Shown: one piece after another, positions 1 through 9,027 of the stretch
Position numbering within the stretch: the stretch's first letter is position 1
How the letters are laid out: every line of letters starts with the position of its first letter
Source: Alphaproteobacteria bacterium
GTDB lineage: Bacteria; Pseudomonadota; Alphaproteobacteria; Rickettsiales; JABCZZ01
Length of the DNA stretch: 48,769 nucleotides
Direction: 5' to 3'
Assembly: GCA_013286285.1 (NCBI GenBank)
Contig: JABDGA010000008.1
Coordinates: forward strand, 1 to 48,769
Notes under the pieces: model-generated
The model's input: the letters and a program-made list of their open reading frames with translations, nothing else
Told to the model about the DNA's origin: nothing
Database searches by the model: none
Translations under genes and position numbers: made by a program

Positions 1-567
1 GATCTGATCTGGTCCTTTGTCGTCAATAATTACCTGCTGGGCAAGGATCCTTTTCCTTTCGACCTGCTATACTGGAACGCAGATTCCACCCGCATGCCCG
101 CGAACATGCACAGCTTCTACCTGCGTAATATGTACCAGAAAAACCTGCTCGCAAAACCAGGGGGCATCCATATTGCCGACGTTCCGGTGCATCTGGAGCG
201 GATCACCACGCCAACCTATATGCTTTCCACTCGCGAGGATCATATCGCTCCGTGGAAATCCACCTATGCAGCCACCCAGATTTATAAAAGCCCGATACGG
301 TTCGTGCTGGCGGCAAGCGGCCATATTGCCGGTGTCATAAATCCGCCGGTGAAACAGAAATACAGCTACTGGGTCGGGAAGGATCTACCGAAATCACCGG
401 ACCAATGGTTTGCCAAAGCCCATGAAACAAAAGGCTCCTGGTGGAACGACTGGGAAAAATGGATACAGGAATATAGCGGGGGAAAAATCGCCGTACGTCC
501 TGTGGGAAGCGGTACGCTTAAACCCATTGAAAACGCTCCCGGCAGTTACGTGAAAATCAGGGCCTAG
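1..567 (+). CDS. phaC: Class I poly(3-hydroxyalkanoate) synthase, C-terminal part (5' truncated by window edge)
   Basis: Frame open from base 1: DLIWSFVVNNYLLGKDPFPFDLLYWNADSTRMPANMHSFYLRNMY...REDHIAPWKSTY...SGHIAGVINPP; typical PhaC C-terminal half including the catalytic Asp/His neighbourhoods. Confidence 0.93.
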   Translation, partial: DLIWSFVVNNYLLGKDPFPFDLLYWNADSTRMPANMHSFYLRNMYQKNLLAKPGGIHIADVPVHLERITTPTYMLSTREDHIAPWKSTYAATQIYKSPIRFVLAASGHIAGVINPPVKQKYSYWVGKDLPKSPDQWFAKAHETKGSWWNDWEKWIQEYSGGKIAVRPVGSGTLKPIENAPGSYVKIRA

Positions 568-640
568 TCTTTTTCCATGTTGAATATGGCAGGTGATGGT
601 GTATACCGTCACTTGTCAATATAGCTATCGGGTACACAAT

Positions 641-2614
641 ATGAATAGCTTGCGTTATTACCCCAGACATAATCCTATATACTCTCCAAATTCCGGCTTC
701 ACGTTGATCGAGCTGTCAGTGGTGCTGGCGATTATCGGCGTGATTCTCTATGGCAGCATGAGTTTATTGGTAGTAAGCATTCAGTCTTCACAGGTCAATA
801 CGACGGTGGCTACTATGGATGCAATAGAAAACGCGCTGCTTAACTTCCGGGTGGCGTTTGGACGCATTCCCTGCCCTGCCGATCTTACCCTGTCCGCATC
901 CAACGCCAACTATGGAGTGGAGGCGGCCAATACCGGTAGTTGTACCGGCGGCACGCCTGCTGCAAATTTTATAGCGGCTTCCGGCACAGCGGAAGGCGGT
1001 GTACCCACGCGTGCCCTGCGTCTGCCGGACAGCTACATGTATGACGGCTGGGGCCATAAGTTACGTTATGCGATGAACCCTAATTACAGCGTTAGCACGA
1101 GTACTACTTGCTCTTTAGGCGCAGTTTCAGCCCCCGCCATTACTATAAATGACGCAAGCGGTGCAGCACGAAGTACACAGGCTATTTATGCTATTATCAG
1201 CCATGGCGCGAACGGGCATGGCGCATATACTTCTAATGGCCTCGTCATTAATGCGAAAAACACGAACACAGATGAACAAACCAACTGCCATTGTGATAAC
1301 ACCGGCGCACATACTGGTGGTGCGGGCGTGCTCTCACCGGCAACGTATGTCCAGAAGGCACCGACAATGAGCACTGCGGGCACCCTGCTTACCACGTTTG
1401 ACGACATTGTCGCCTACAAGGAAGCCTGGCAGTTGATGACTACCAGCCTGCCAACAAATTCGTTAGGCTGTACGTTCACTCAATATACGCGTGCGATTAC
1501 GATTGATCATACAAAAGTCGGCACTGTCAATAATACCGATCAAAGCAGTTTTCCCGTGTTGTTTTCTGGCACGTATACCTACCTAAAAACTGTGGCCAAT
1601 GGGGGAAATGTAAACAATGCCAACGGTTATGACATATATTTCTCTTCTGATGCTGCTGGCAATAGCCTTCTTCCCTTCGAGCGTGAAAGCTGGAATGCCT
1701 CTACCGGCGCGTCCGTGTTCTGGGTACAGGTAGCGACCGTTTCCCATAGCAGTGATACCGTCATCTATCTGCAATATGGCAACCCCACTATCTCCACGGA
1801 TAAATCCAATAAAACCGGAACGTGGAACACCAATTATGTGGGAGTCTGGCATTTGGCGGAAACCAGTGGAACCACTAATGCAGATTCCACAACTAATGTC
1901 CTTAACACAACCAAAGTCTCTGCAACGCATCCTAATCCTGCCACCAGTATTATAGGAGGAGGAGGACAGTATAATAATGCTGGCTACAACCATCTTGGAA
2001 CTGATTACAATACGCTTGCCGATAATTCCAAACTGGATTTCGGAGCAAACCAAAATTTTACGGTTTCCGCTTGGGTAAAAAATTCACAAACCGCCATAAG
2101 CAATTATTGGCCCTTTCCCGTATCGAAAGATGACCTTGGCAGTTCCGGTACACGTCAAGGATATAATCTCGTGATGTTTGATACGAGCTGGGGTAATAAT
2201 TACTGGTTTTTTGAAATCTGGCAAGCAAGTAGTAACTATAGAGCATATGGTAGCAGTAGTGTTTCAGATGGTAATTGGCACTATATTGTGGGTTCACGCT
2301 CAGGAAGTACGCTCTATGCGTTTCAAGACGGAGTGCAAACTGCTGCACAAAGCGGTGCCGGATATAATGGCACGCTCAGTAACCCTATTCCCCTGGAGTT
2401 TGGAGACTGTTCAAACTGTAATGCGAATGGCACTAAGGATAGGAATTATATCGGTGGTCTGGACGAAGTGCGTATTTCCAAAACTGCTCTTTCCGCCGAC
2501 TGGGTTAAAACCGAATATAATAACCAGGGTTGGCCGGATAAAGCAACCACCCCTTCCCCTATTCCAAGTGGACTGACAAGCGGATTCTATACGGTGGGAA
2601 GTGCCACACGGTAG
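641..2614 (+). CDS. Type IV prepilin/pseudopilin N-terminus fused to DUF2341-like and LamG/concanavalin-like domains
   Basis: GFTLIELSVVLAIIGVILYGS prepilin cleavage/methylation motif with E5; FPVLFSGTYTYLKT...GYDIYFSSDAAGNSLLPFERESWN (DUF2341-like); GVWHLAETSG...DFGANQNFTVSAWVKNS...LDEVRISKTALSADWVKTEYNNQ (LamG-like). Confidence 0.8.
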   Translation: MNSLRYYPRHNPIYSPNSGFTLIELSVVLAIIGVILYGSMSLLVVSIQSSQVNTTVATMDAIENALLNFRVAFGRIPCPADLTLSASNANYGVEAANTGSCTGGTPAANFIAASGTAEGGVPTRALRLPDSYMYDGWGHKLRYAMNPNYSVSTSTTCSLGAVSAPAITINDASGAARSTQAIYAIISHGANGHGAYTSNGLVINAKNTNTDEQTNCHCDNTGAHTGGAGVLSPATYVQKAPTMSTAGTLLTTFDDIVAYKEAWQLMTTSLPTNSLGCTFTQYTRAITIDHTKVGTVNNTDQSSFPVLFSGTYTYLKTVANGGNVNNANGYDIYFSSDAAGNSLLPFERESWNASTGASVFWVQVATVSHSSDTVIYLQYGNPTISTDKSNKTGTWNTNYVGVWHLAETSGTTNADSTTNVLNTTKVSATHPNPATSIIGGGGQYNNAGYNHLGTDYNTLADNSKLDFGANQNFTVSAWVKNSQTAISNYWPFPVSKDDLGSSGTRQGYNLVMFDTSWGNNYWFFEIWQASSNYRAYGSSSVSDGNWHYIVGSRSGSTLYAFQDGVQTAAQSGAGYNGTLSNPIPLEFGDCSNCNANGTKDRNYIGGLDEVRISKTALSADWVKTEYNNQGWPDKATTPSPIPSGLTSGFYTVGSATR

Positions 2615-2791
2615 CGCGTCATTGCCATTGCTTAAACTAATTCTTGCATACTTCCAATTGCAGTAGATGCATACCGCATCATATACCTTAAAAGAAATTA
2701 CGTTTTACCTTACGGCTGTGAAACAATGTGTATTTTGATACGGTCGCCATTTCGCCGCTCAACAAGTGTTGTTGCATGGCTCTTGAAACAT

Positions 2792-2882
2792 GTCATTCCT
2801 GCGAAAGTAGGAATCCAGGTAGAGCACTGATTAGGCGCAATATGATCTTGTGTGAGATGGATTCTGCCTGCGCGGGAATGAC
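2792..2882. repeat. GTCATTCC...GGAATGAC double-hairpin repeat
   Basis: gtcattcctgcgaaagtaggaatcc ... ggattctgcctgcgcgggaatgac; intergenic. Confidence 0.7.
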
Positions 2883-2908
2883 ATCATAAAAATGCTAAAA
2901 ACAGCCCT

Positions 2909-3039
2909 TATACTCACTTGCCTAAATTCCAATACATATCCGTCATTCCGGCGAAAGCCGGAATCTCAGGCTTCCTCCATGAGATACCGCTGTCAAGCGT
3001 CAGTATGACGATGTCTTTTTATTTAGAAGAATGAGTATA
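2909..3039 (-). repeat. 131-bp MITE-like element, copy 1
   Basis: Ends TATACTCA/TGAGTATA; near-identical inverted copy at 6228-6358 of the same length. Confidence 0.8.
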
Positions 3040-3143
3040 AAAAACAAAAGACCCGAGTCATGCAACAGTGCCGGTCAATCCTTACAATAATAGACATGAC
3101 AAAGGTAAGATAAAGAGCCCCCCACTATACTTATTCGCCTAAT

Positions 3144-3180
3144 AAAAAGGCATCCACCCATAGTTACGGGTGGATGCCTT
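3144..3180 (-). terminator. Rho-independent terminator of the TAXI gene
   Basis: Perfect 11-bp stem ggcatccaccc/gggtggatgcc with 8-nt loop; T5 tract on the minus strand, downstream of the gene ending at 3222. Confidence 0.8.
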
Positions 3181-3221
3181 TACGAAGCAACAGATAAAAA
3201 TTTATTCTCTGCTTTATCTTA

Positions 3222-4277
3222 TTACTTGCCCCTTATGATACCGAGCAAGTCTTTCTCAAGTGCATTATGCTCAGTTTCTGAAGTTTCTCCGCTCATCACT
3301 TTTGCAGAGCAGGTATCACGCTTCCAGTCGCCAACATCGGCGTTCAGGTTCACTTCCTTCCACTTCGGATGGCCGTTGGTCTTTAAGTCATCAATGTTGT
3401 CATAGACCGACTTTACCAGCTTGCCCATATTGGCGCAGTGTTCTTCATAATACTTGCCTTTTTTCAACGTATAATCATAGGTGATAAGCAGCGCGGTCAC
3501 TGAAACCGTCGGCACATTGTCATTCACGAAGCCGTAATCGTCATGCGTGATAGTTGCGGGCTTATACTCCTTGAGGAGACGCTGATCGTTGATGGCAAGA
3601 AAATGTACGTGGTCGAGCTTACCGGCGTTAGATCCGTTGGTAATTTTTCCCAGCTCTTCCATATTCTTGAACATCCGGACCGGCTTGCCACCGACAAATA
3701 CCATGGCATCCGCTTCGCCGTTTAGTACTGCGATAACACCGTGCGGCGGATCGATATGGTACATTTTAGCAGGTTCAACTCCCAGAATAGAGAAAATATT
3801 CACTGCAGTTATGAGGCTGCCGCTGTCTTCGCTGCCAAGCACCACACGCTTGCCAGCCAGATCATTGATAGTCTTGATGTCTTTATTAGCCAGTATGTGC
3901 ACTTCCTCATCATAGAGAGGCACAACCAGCTTCAACTTCTTTGCGATTTCCATGGAGTCCTTGCTCTTGGAACGGCTCAGGAATCCCATCACATCCGACT
4001 GCACAATCGCCAGCCCGACTTTCTCCTTGCTGGTAATGCGGGCGATGTTGTCCACCGATCCCTTGGAATCAAATACATTCACCCGGACTCCTTCTTTCGC
4101 AGCTTCCCGGGCAATATCCCTGCCGACCGCAATGTAAGTGCCAGTCTTGGGACCAGTTACCATGCCGATGGCCGAGGAATCGTCTTCAGCAGGAGTAATA
4201 TTTTCTTCTTTCGCTATCACATTGGCAGAAAAAAACGTACAAAAAGTCAGTAGCAATAGAACGCGTTGCAATTTCAT
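3222..4277 (-). CDS. TAXI family TRAP transporter solute-binding protein
   Basis: Signal peptide; GMVTGPKTGTYIAVGRDIAREAAKEGVRVNVFDSKGSVDNIARITSKEKVGLAIVQSDV; typical TAXI architecture. Confidence 0.9.
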   Translation of the reverse strand: MKLQRVLLLLTFCTFFSANVIAKEENITPAEDDSSAIGMVTGPKTGTYIAVGRDIAREAAKEGVRVNVFDSKGSVDNIARITSKEKVGLAIVQSDVMGFLSRSKSKDSMEIAKKLKLVVPLYDEEVHILANKDIKTINDLAGKRVVLGSEDSGSLITAVNIFSILGVEPAKMYHIDPPHGVIAVLNGEADAMVFVGGKPVRMFKNMEELGKITNGSNAGKLDHVHFLAINDQRLLKEYKPATITHDDYGFVNDNVPTVSVTALLITYDYTLKKGKYYEEHCANMGKLVKSVYDNIDDLKTNGHPKWKEVNLNADVGDWKRDTCSAKVMSGETSETEHNALEKDLLGIIRGK

Positions 4278-4319
4278 AATAACCTCTTTTTATTTACACT
4301 TGAATAATGCTGGCAGGGT

Positions 4320-4934
4320 TTAATCTTTGCTGATGATGGATAGCAAATCCTGCGTAGCAGCCGGATGCGCCGATTGCGGCTTGACGGGAGCCGGTTTTGC
4401 AGCAATCGGCTTTGCAGCAACCGGTTTTTCGGCAACCGTTTCCTCGGGAACTGGAGCAGCCAGAACCGGCTTTTCCGGCTCCATCACCTGAGTCTGAGGT
4501 TGCGTTTTTTCGTTCAGGACAGGCTTCGTCTCCACTGTCTTTATGGGCACGTTATTAGCATTCGACGTATTTTCTTTGACGGATTTGCCCTCATTCTTCA
4601 CGGCAACATTTTCATGCTTGGATACAGGAGTACTATCCTCCGGCCTGTCTTTGTCAAGCAGGGCAATGAGGCCAATATTAACGGCAACAAATACTGCCAC
4701 CAGCAGCAGAGTGAATTTAAAATTCATCGGTGCGTGCTCAGACTTTTCGGTAAAGCTCTCATGAAAAGATCCCGTATCTTCTTCGTCCGTCTCTTTACCT
4801 GCCTCCGATTCCGCTTCGACCAGTTTGAATTTTGAGGCATTTTTATTCTCGTTTACTTCATCCGCGGCTACGTCGCTCTTACCCGCTTTGGCTTTGGCAG
4901 CAGCCGGTTCAGTAATCACTTTTCCACGTGGCAT
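4320..4934 (-). CDS. Single-pass membrane protein with low-complexity Lys/Pro/Ala-rich C-terminus
   Basis: Acidic N-terminus, TM FKFTLLLVAVFVAVNIGLIALL, then EKPVAAKPIAAKPAPVKPQ; same strand and directly upstream of the TAXI gene. Confidence 0.6.
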   Translation of the reverse strand: MPRGKVITEPAAAKAKAGKSDVAADEVNENKNASKFKLVEAESEAGKETDEEDTGSFHESFTEKSEHAPMNFKFTLLLVAVFVAVNIGLIALLDKDRPEDSTPVSKHENVAVKNEGKSVKENTSNANNVPIKTVETKPVLNEKTQPQTQVMEPEKPVLAAPVPEETVAEKPVAAKPIAAKPAPVKPQSAHPAATQDLLSIISKD

Positions 4935-5089
4935 TTCACATCCTTAATTTTCATTTACACTTCTTTAAGCACAATACTGACTATTATGCAACAGTATCTT
5001 TTACCCTTGTGTTTTTTATGGATTCATCTATCATAAAGATGGCGGATTTCTTATGGAATCCGGCGTGTTTTTCCCTTCCGATTTTCTTT

Positions 5090-5380
5090 ATGAAAAATTT
5101 ATTTTTGCTTCTTTTATCCATTTTTATGGTGGCCTGCAACGCTAAGGCGGATGATCCTAATTGCGTCAGGAATAATTGCCTTGGCACCTGCATCGGAAAA
5201 GACGAAGCGCTACACAAAGCAACACCTATGCTATGCCGCGCGCAATATGTGTGCTACCAGGATGTGGAATGCACTATACTCGCAGACGGCAAATGCGGCT
5301 GGAATGCAACACCGCAAATGAAAACCTGCCTTGCTGAAAAGGGCGGAACTATCACCCCTACTCCTGCACAGACGCACTGA
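5090..5380 (+). CDS. Small secreted Cys-rich protein (possible lipoprotein)
   Basis: MKNLFLLLLSIFMVACNAKADDPNC...; eight Cys after the signal sequence; start moved from ORF 4928. Confidence 0.5.
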   Translation: MKNLFLLLLSIFMVACNAKADDPNCVRNNCLGTCIGKDEALHKATPMLCRAQYVCYQDVECTILADGKCGWNATPQMKTCLAEKGGTITPTPAQTH

Positions 5381-5526
5381 CACGCGCAAAAAGCTTGTCA
5401 TTGGAAGTCTTTTGCGCAGTTCTCTTGCGTTCTACCTGTAATCTGGCAGCGACGGCGTACTTGGACGCTGGCACATTAGAAAAAATCAAGAGCGCGTTTG
5501 TATTTTTGCGTAATGGTTGCCCAAGA

Positions 5527-6169
5527 ATGGCTTATCCCGATAACGTGGCTGAGAATGTTAGGCAATACCTACAGGAAAGCAATGCAGCTTTACCCCCGGA
5601 AGTCGCCAATTCCCTTCTCGAGGCTCTCGCAAACACAACGGTGGAATCCCATATCCAAATAGCCCAACGCGAGGCTGAAAAAATATATAAGTCAAGAACT
5701 AATCGACAATATCATCGGCCATTTGCGTGCTGGACATGTGAATACCGAGACGCTTGATGGGATGCTTGATATGCTTGTTGCTGATAAAATATCTCCCTCA
5801 TTACTTGAACGACTCGTAAATCGTGCTGTCAGCGAACCACGAGTACAAGTGGAGGCCATAGAGAATCGCCGAATCGCTGAGCCAGAACAGCCCATGCAGC
5901 AGGCAGACGCTCAAGAACCCGCAGCGGCAGCTCCCCAAAATGGCCTAGGAGGGTTATTCAGAAGATTGTTCGGCGGCAACAGACAACATCATAACGAAGA
6001 AGCCCAACATGCGCCGGAAGCACCACAGGCCGTTCAAGAACAACCTGCCCAGGTCGCTGCCGCTCCCCAGCACGAAGAGAGCATGCCGCATATAGAAGTA
6101 CAGAGCTTTCTTACCCAGCTCGAAGCACGAAAAGTGATAAAGAGCGCGGCAAAGAGTAGGTATCGGTAA
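5527..6169 (+). pseudogene. Hypothetical protein split by a frameshift at an A6 run (5678-5683)
   Basis: ORFs 5395-5757 and 5723-6169 join into one protein (...QIAQREAEKYISQELIDNIIGHLRAGHVNTETLDGM...) if one A is removed. Confidence 0.55.
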
Positions 6170-6227
6170 AAAGTTATTTATCCTTCTACCGTATTTTAGT
6201 AATAGTCACTAACTGTAAAGAGTGAAC

Positions 6228-6358
6228 TATACTCATTCTCCTAAATAAAAAGACACCGTCATACCGCTGTTTGACAGCGGTATCTCATGGAGAAAGCCTG
6301 AGATTCCGACTTTCGCCGGAATGACGGATATGTATTGGAATTTGGGCAAGTGAGTATA
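6228..6358 (+). repeat. 131-bp MITE-like element, copy 2 (inverted relative to 2909-3039)
   Basis: TATACTCATTCTCCTAAATAAAAAGAC ... GGGCAAGTGAGTATA; internal hairpins ataccgctgt/acagcggtat and ttccg/cggaa. Confidence 0.8.
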
Positions 6359-6415
6359 TACGGTACATAAAGAAAATATTTTAGAATTTCTCTTTTCTAT
6401 ACATCGTTATAAAAA

Positions 6416-6491
6416 TGGTGCCGTTGACAGGAGTCGAACCTGCGACAACCGCATTACGAATGCGATGCTCTACCAACTGAGCTACAACGGC
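6416..6491 (-). tRNA. tRNA-Thr(CGT)
   Basis: Minus strand GCCGTTGTAGCTCAGTTGGTAGAGCATCGCATTCGTAATGCGG...GGTTCGACTCCTGTCAACGGCACCA; anticodon loop TTCGTAA; CCA encoded. Confidence 0.93.
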
Positions 6492-6597
6492 ATATAGGTT
6501 ATATAGACGCTTAGTTATCCGCAACCGTAAAAAAACACAATCATAAAAGCTAACACCGTGGCATAAAACTGTTGGAAAAATTGCTATATTCGCTACT

Positions 6598-7344
6598 TCA
6601 GCCCTTATTTCTATTACTCAACAATTCTTCCACGAATTTCGGCACCAGTTCCGTTGCCTTGCCGTGACGGGTTTCATGGAACAACGAATGGGTTTGGGAG
6701 GGTTCAAGATTGATTTCAACGGTATGCGCCCGCCCGGAAGCCCGTGCTTCCGCGACAAACCCCGCGGCAGGATACACATTGCCGGAAGTTCCTATCGAGA
6801 TAAATAGATCGCATTTGCGCAATGCTTCGTAAATCACCGGCATCTCCAGCGGCATCTCGCCAAACCAGACGATATGCGGGCGCAAGGTTCCTATTTCACG
6901 GCAGCAGGGGCACAGCGTCTGCGCGGTAATGTCTTCCGTCCAGTCATAAACCATTTCGGTTTCCGTACACCGGACTTTAGCCAGTTCGCCATGCATATGG
7001 ACAAAACGGAAATTCGCGTTCGCACGGCGCTGCCGGTAAGCGCGCTCATGCAAATTATCGACATTCTGCGTCACCAGCAGGAGCGATCCTTTAAATCCCT
7101 CCGCCAGTTGGGCAAGTGCGTGATGCGCTGCATTCGGTTCTACCGAGAGCAGTTGCGCCCGGCGTTGGTTGTAAAACTGCTGCACCAGCACCGGATTGCG
7201 GGCGAAACCCTCCGGCGTGGCGACATCTTCAATAGGATGGTTACACCACAATCCATTCTCCGCGCGAAAGGTGCTAAGACCAGACTCTGCGGAAATACCC
7301 GCTCCGGTAAGTATCACTATCGAATTCACCGTATGTAAATGCAT
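6598..7344 (-). CDS. cobB: Sir2 family NAD-dependent protein deacylase
   Basis: VILTGAGISAESGLSTFR; TQNVDNLHERA; HMHGEL; C-x2-C zinc site; LRPHIVWFGE; SIGTSGNVYPAAGF. Confidence 0.93.
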   Translation of the reverse strand: MHLHTVNSIVILTGAGISAESGLSTFRAENGLWCNHPIEDVATPEGFARNPVLVQQFYNQRRAQLLSVEPNAAHHALAQLAEGFKGSLLLVTQNVDNLHERAYRQRRANANFRFVHMHGELAKVRCTETEMVYDWTEDITAQTLCPCCREIGTLRPHIVWFGEMPLEMPVIYEALRKCDLFISIGTSGNVYPAAGFVAEARASGRAHTVEINLEPSQTHSLFHETRHGKATELVPKFVEELLSNRNKG

Positions 7345-7464
7345 AGGGATGCTATAACGGATGCCATTCACAGAGCCAAGCTCAAATACTCTTAAAAGTA
7401 GTACACAAATCCCCGACACATCTTTTAGTTGAAAAACTACTCATGATTTGCCACTATAACAACT

Positions 7465-8028
7465 ATGAGAAAAATAATGTGTCTGATCACCCTGCTCTGT
7501 CTCTTAAGCAGTGCGCATACCGCACTTGCGGCTCCGCGGCTCCAGGCTGCCTTTTCTCCGAATCAAGGTGCAACCGAACTGGTGATGCACACTATTGGAG
7601 ACGCCAGAAACACCATTCTCGTCGCTGCCTATGGATTCACTTCTTTCCCTATTGCGCAGGCGCTCATAGACGCACACCAGCGCGGCGTAGACGTCCGAAT
7701 CGTACTGGATGAAAGCAACCGTCATAATACGTATAGTGTACTGAGATTATTGCAAAATGCAGGAGTACCGGCACGTACGAATAATCATTATGGCATCATG
7801 CATGATAAATTCATGATTATTGACGGTACAACGCTGGAACTCGGCAGCTTTAACTACACGAAAGCCGCTGAAACCAGCAATGCGGAGAATGTACTGGTTA
7901 TAAAAGAAGCGCCAGATATTGTAGGCGATTATAGTCGGCAATGGGAAAAATTATGGGCCGAAGGCGCACACCCATTGCCAGGAAATGAGGCAAGGCTTCC
8001 GCATACGCTTGTCCTGCGCGATCAATAA
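7465..8028 (+). CDS. Secreted phospholipase D-like (Nuc-type) nuclease
   Basis: Signal peptide; single HKD motif HDKFMIIDGTTLELGSFNYTKAAE; DVRIVLDESN. Confidence 0.88.
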   Translation: MRKIMCLITLLCLLSSAHTALAAPRLQAAFSPNQGATELVMHTIGDARNTILVAAYGFTSFPIAQALIDAHQRGVDVRIVLDESNRHNTYSVLRLLQNAGVPARTNNHYGIMHDKFMIIDGTTLELGSFNYTKAAETSNAENVLVIKEAPDIVGDYSRQWEKLWAEGAHPLPGNEARLPHTLVLRDQ

Positions 8029-8212
8029 TGAACCTGCCAGATAATGTTGCCCTATAGTGCGGTAACAGAAAATATTCAATAAAGTGTCATAAAAAATTAA
8101 TACTAATCCGCTATTTCCAGGCTTCAAATAATGATATGATGAGCTAATTAACCATCTGTGCTATATATTGGCAAGCGCAGGGGGAAATTCAGAAATATCA
8201 AGGAGATATTGC

Positions 8213-8836
8213 ATGCTATATTCCTCTCAGAAACCAGCAGTCCAACGTCAGGAAGCCGGCCAAAAACGCGGCGCAGCAGGGAAAATGCTTATCCTATCCA
8301 CCTCTCTTGCTTTCGGATTACTGGTCTCTTCAGGATTGACCAACGCCACACAGGCGCAAACTGCAACCTCCGCTCCCCCTTTATTAGGACTATTGACACA
8401 GATACTACAAATCGACCAACAAATCCTGCAGCTTGAGTTACAGCTCCTGCAGGCTGCTGGTACGCCAACGCCGACACCAACCCCGACTGTAACCGCAACG
8501 CCAACACCCACTGCAACTCCGACTCCGATGCCGACTCCAACCCCCACTCCTACCGCAACTCCGACTCCAACACCTACCGCAACGCCGACACCAACCCCGA
8601 CTTCTTCAACCGGTTTGCAGGGAACTTTGACTGAACTGGCTCAAATAGAGGCACAGATTACGCAAATATTACAGCAGGTCGAGACAGAATTAGGCAATGG
8701 CGGTACTGCCACCACCACCTCTACGGCTACAACTACGACAACCACGACTAATACTGGAACAACATCACCTACCAGTTCGGCATTTGGCGCATTGCGGGTA
8801 CCACATTGCACCGGAGAATTTAATTGCGGACACTGA
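8213..8836 (+). CDS. Secreted Pro/Thr-repeat coiled-coil protein, paralogue A
   Basis: Signal-like segment; [28 protein letters not shown] array; [23 protein letters not shown]-terminus CTGEFNCGH. Confidence 0.65.
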   Translation: MLYSSQKPAVQRQEAGQKRGAAGKMLILSTSLAFGLLVSSGLTNATQAQTATSAPPLLGLLTQILQIDQQILQLELQLLQAAGTPTPTPTPTVTATPTPTATPTPMPTPTPTPTATPTPTPTATPTPTPTSSTGLQGTLTELAQIEAQITQILQQVETELGNGGTATTTSTATTTTTTTNTGTTSPTSSAFGALRVPHCTGEFNCGH

Positions 8837-9027
8837 AGGGATTTTCAATACGTTCGGTTTCCTTTCCTTTCCATGCCGTGCAGACGGGAATGTCATATAA
8901 AATTCATATATATCAGCTACCAAACAGCATAGACCGATGATAATATAGGTATGATGATGCTATGATTACATAGTTAAGTCATATTAATAAGAACAGTAAA
9001 ATTATTACGTCTGCTGGTGAGCCATTT

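Noticed and set aside
8248-8547. Antisense ORF rich in Gly/Val ([10 protein letters not shown])
   Set aside because: Mirror of the plus-strand Thr-Pro codon array; the plus strand has the signal peptide and coil architecture
8943-9000. TTAAGTCATATTAA near 8970 as a CtrA box
   Set aside because: Spacer is 6 nt, not 7; not called
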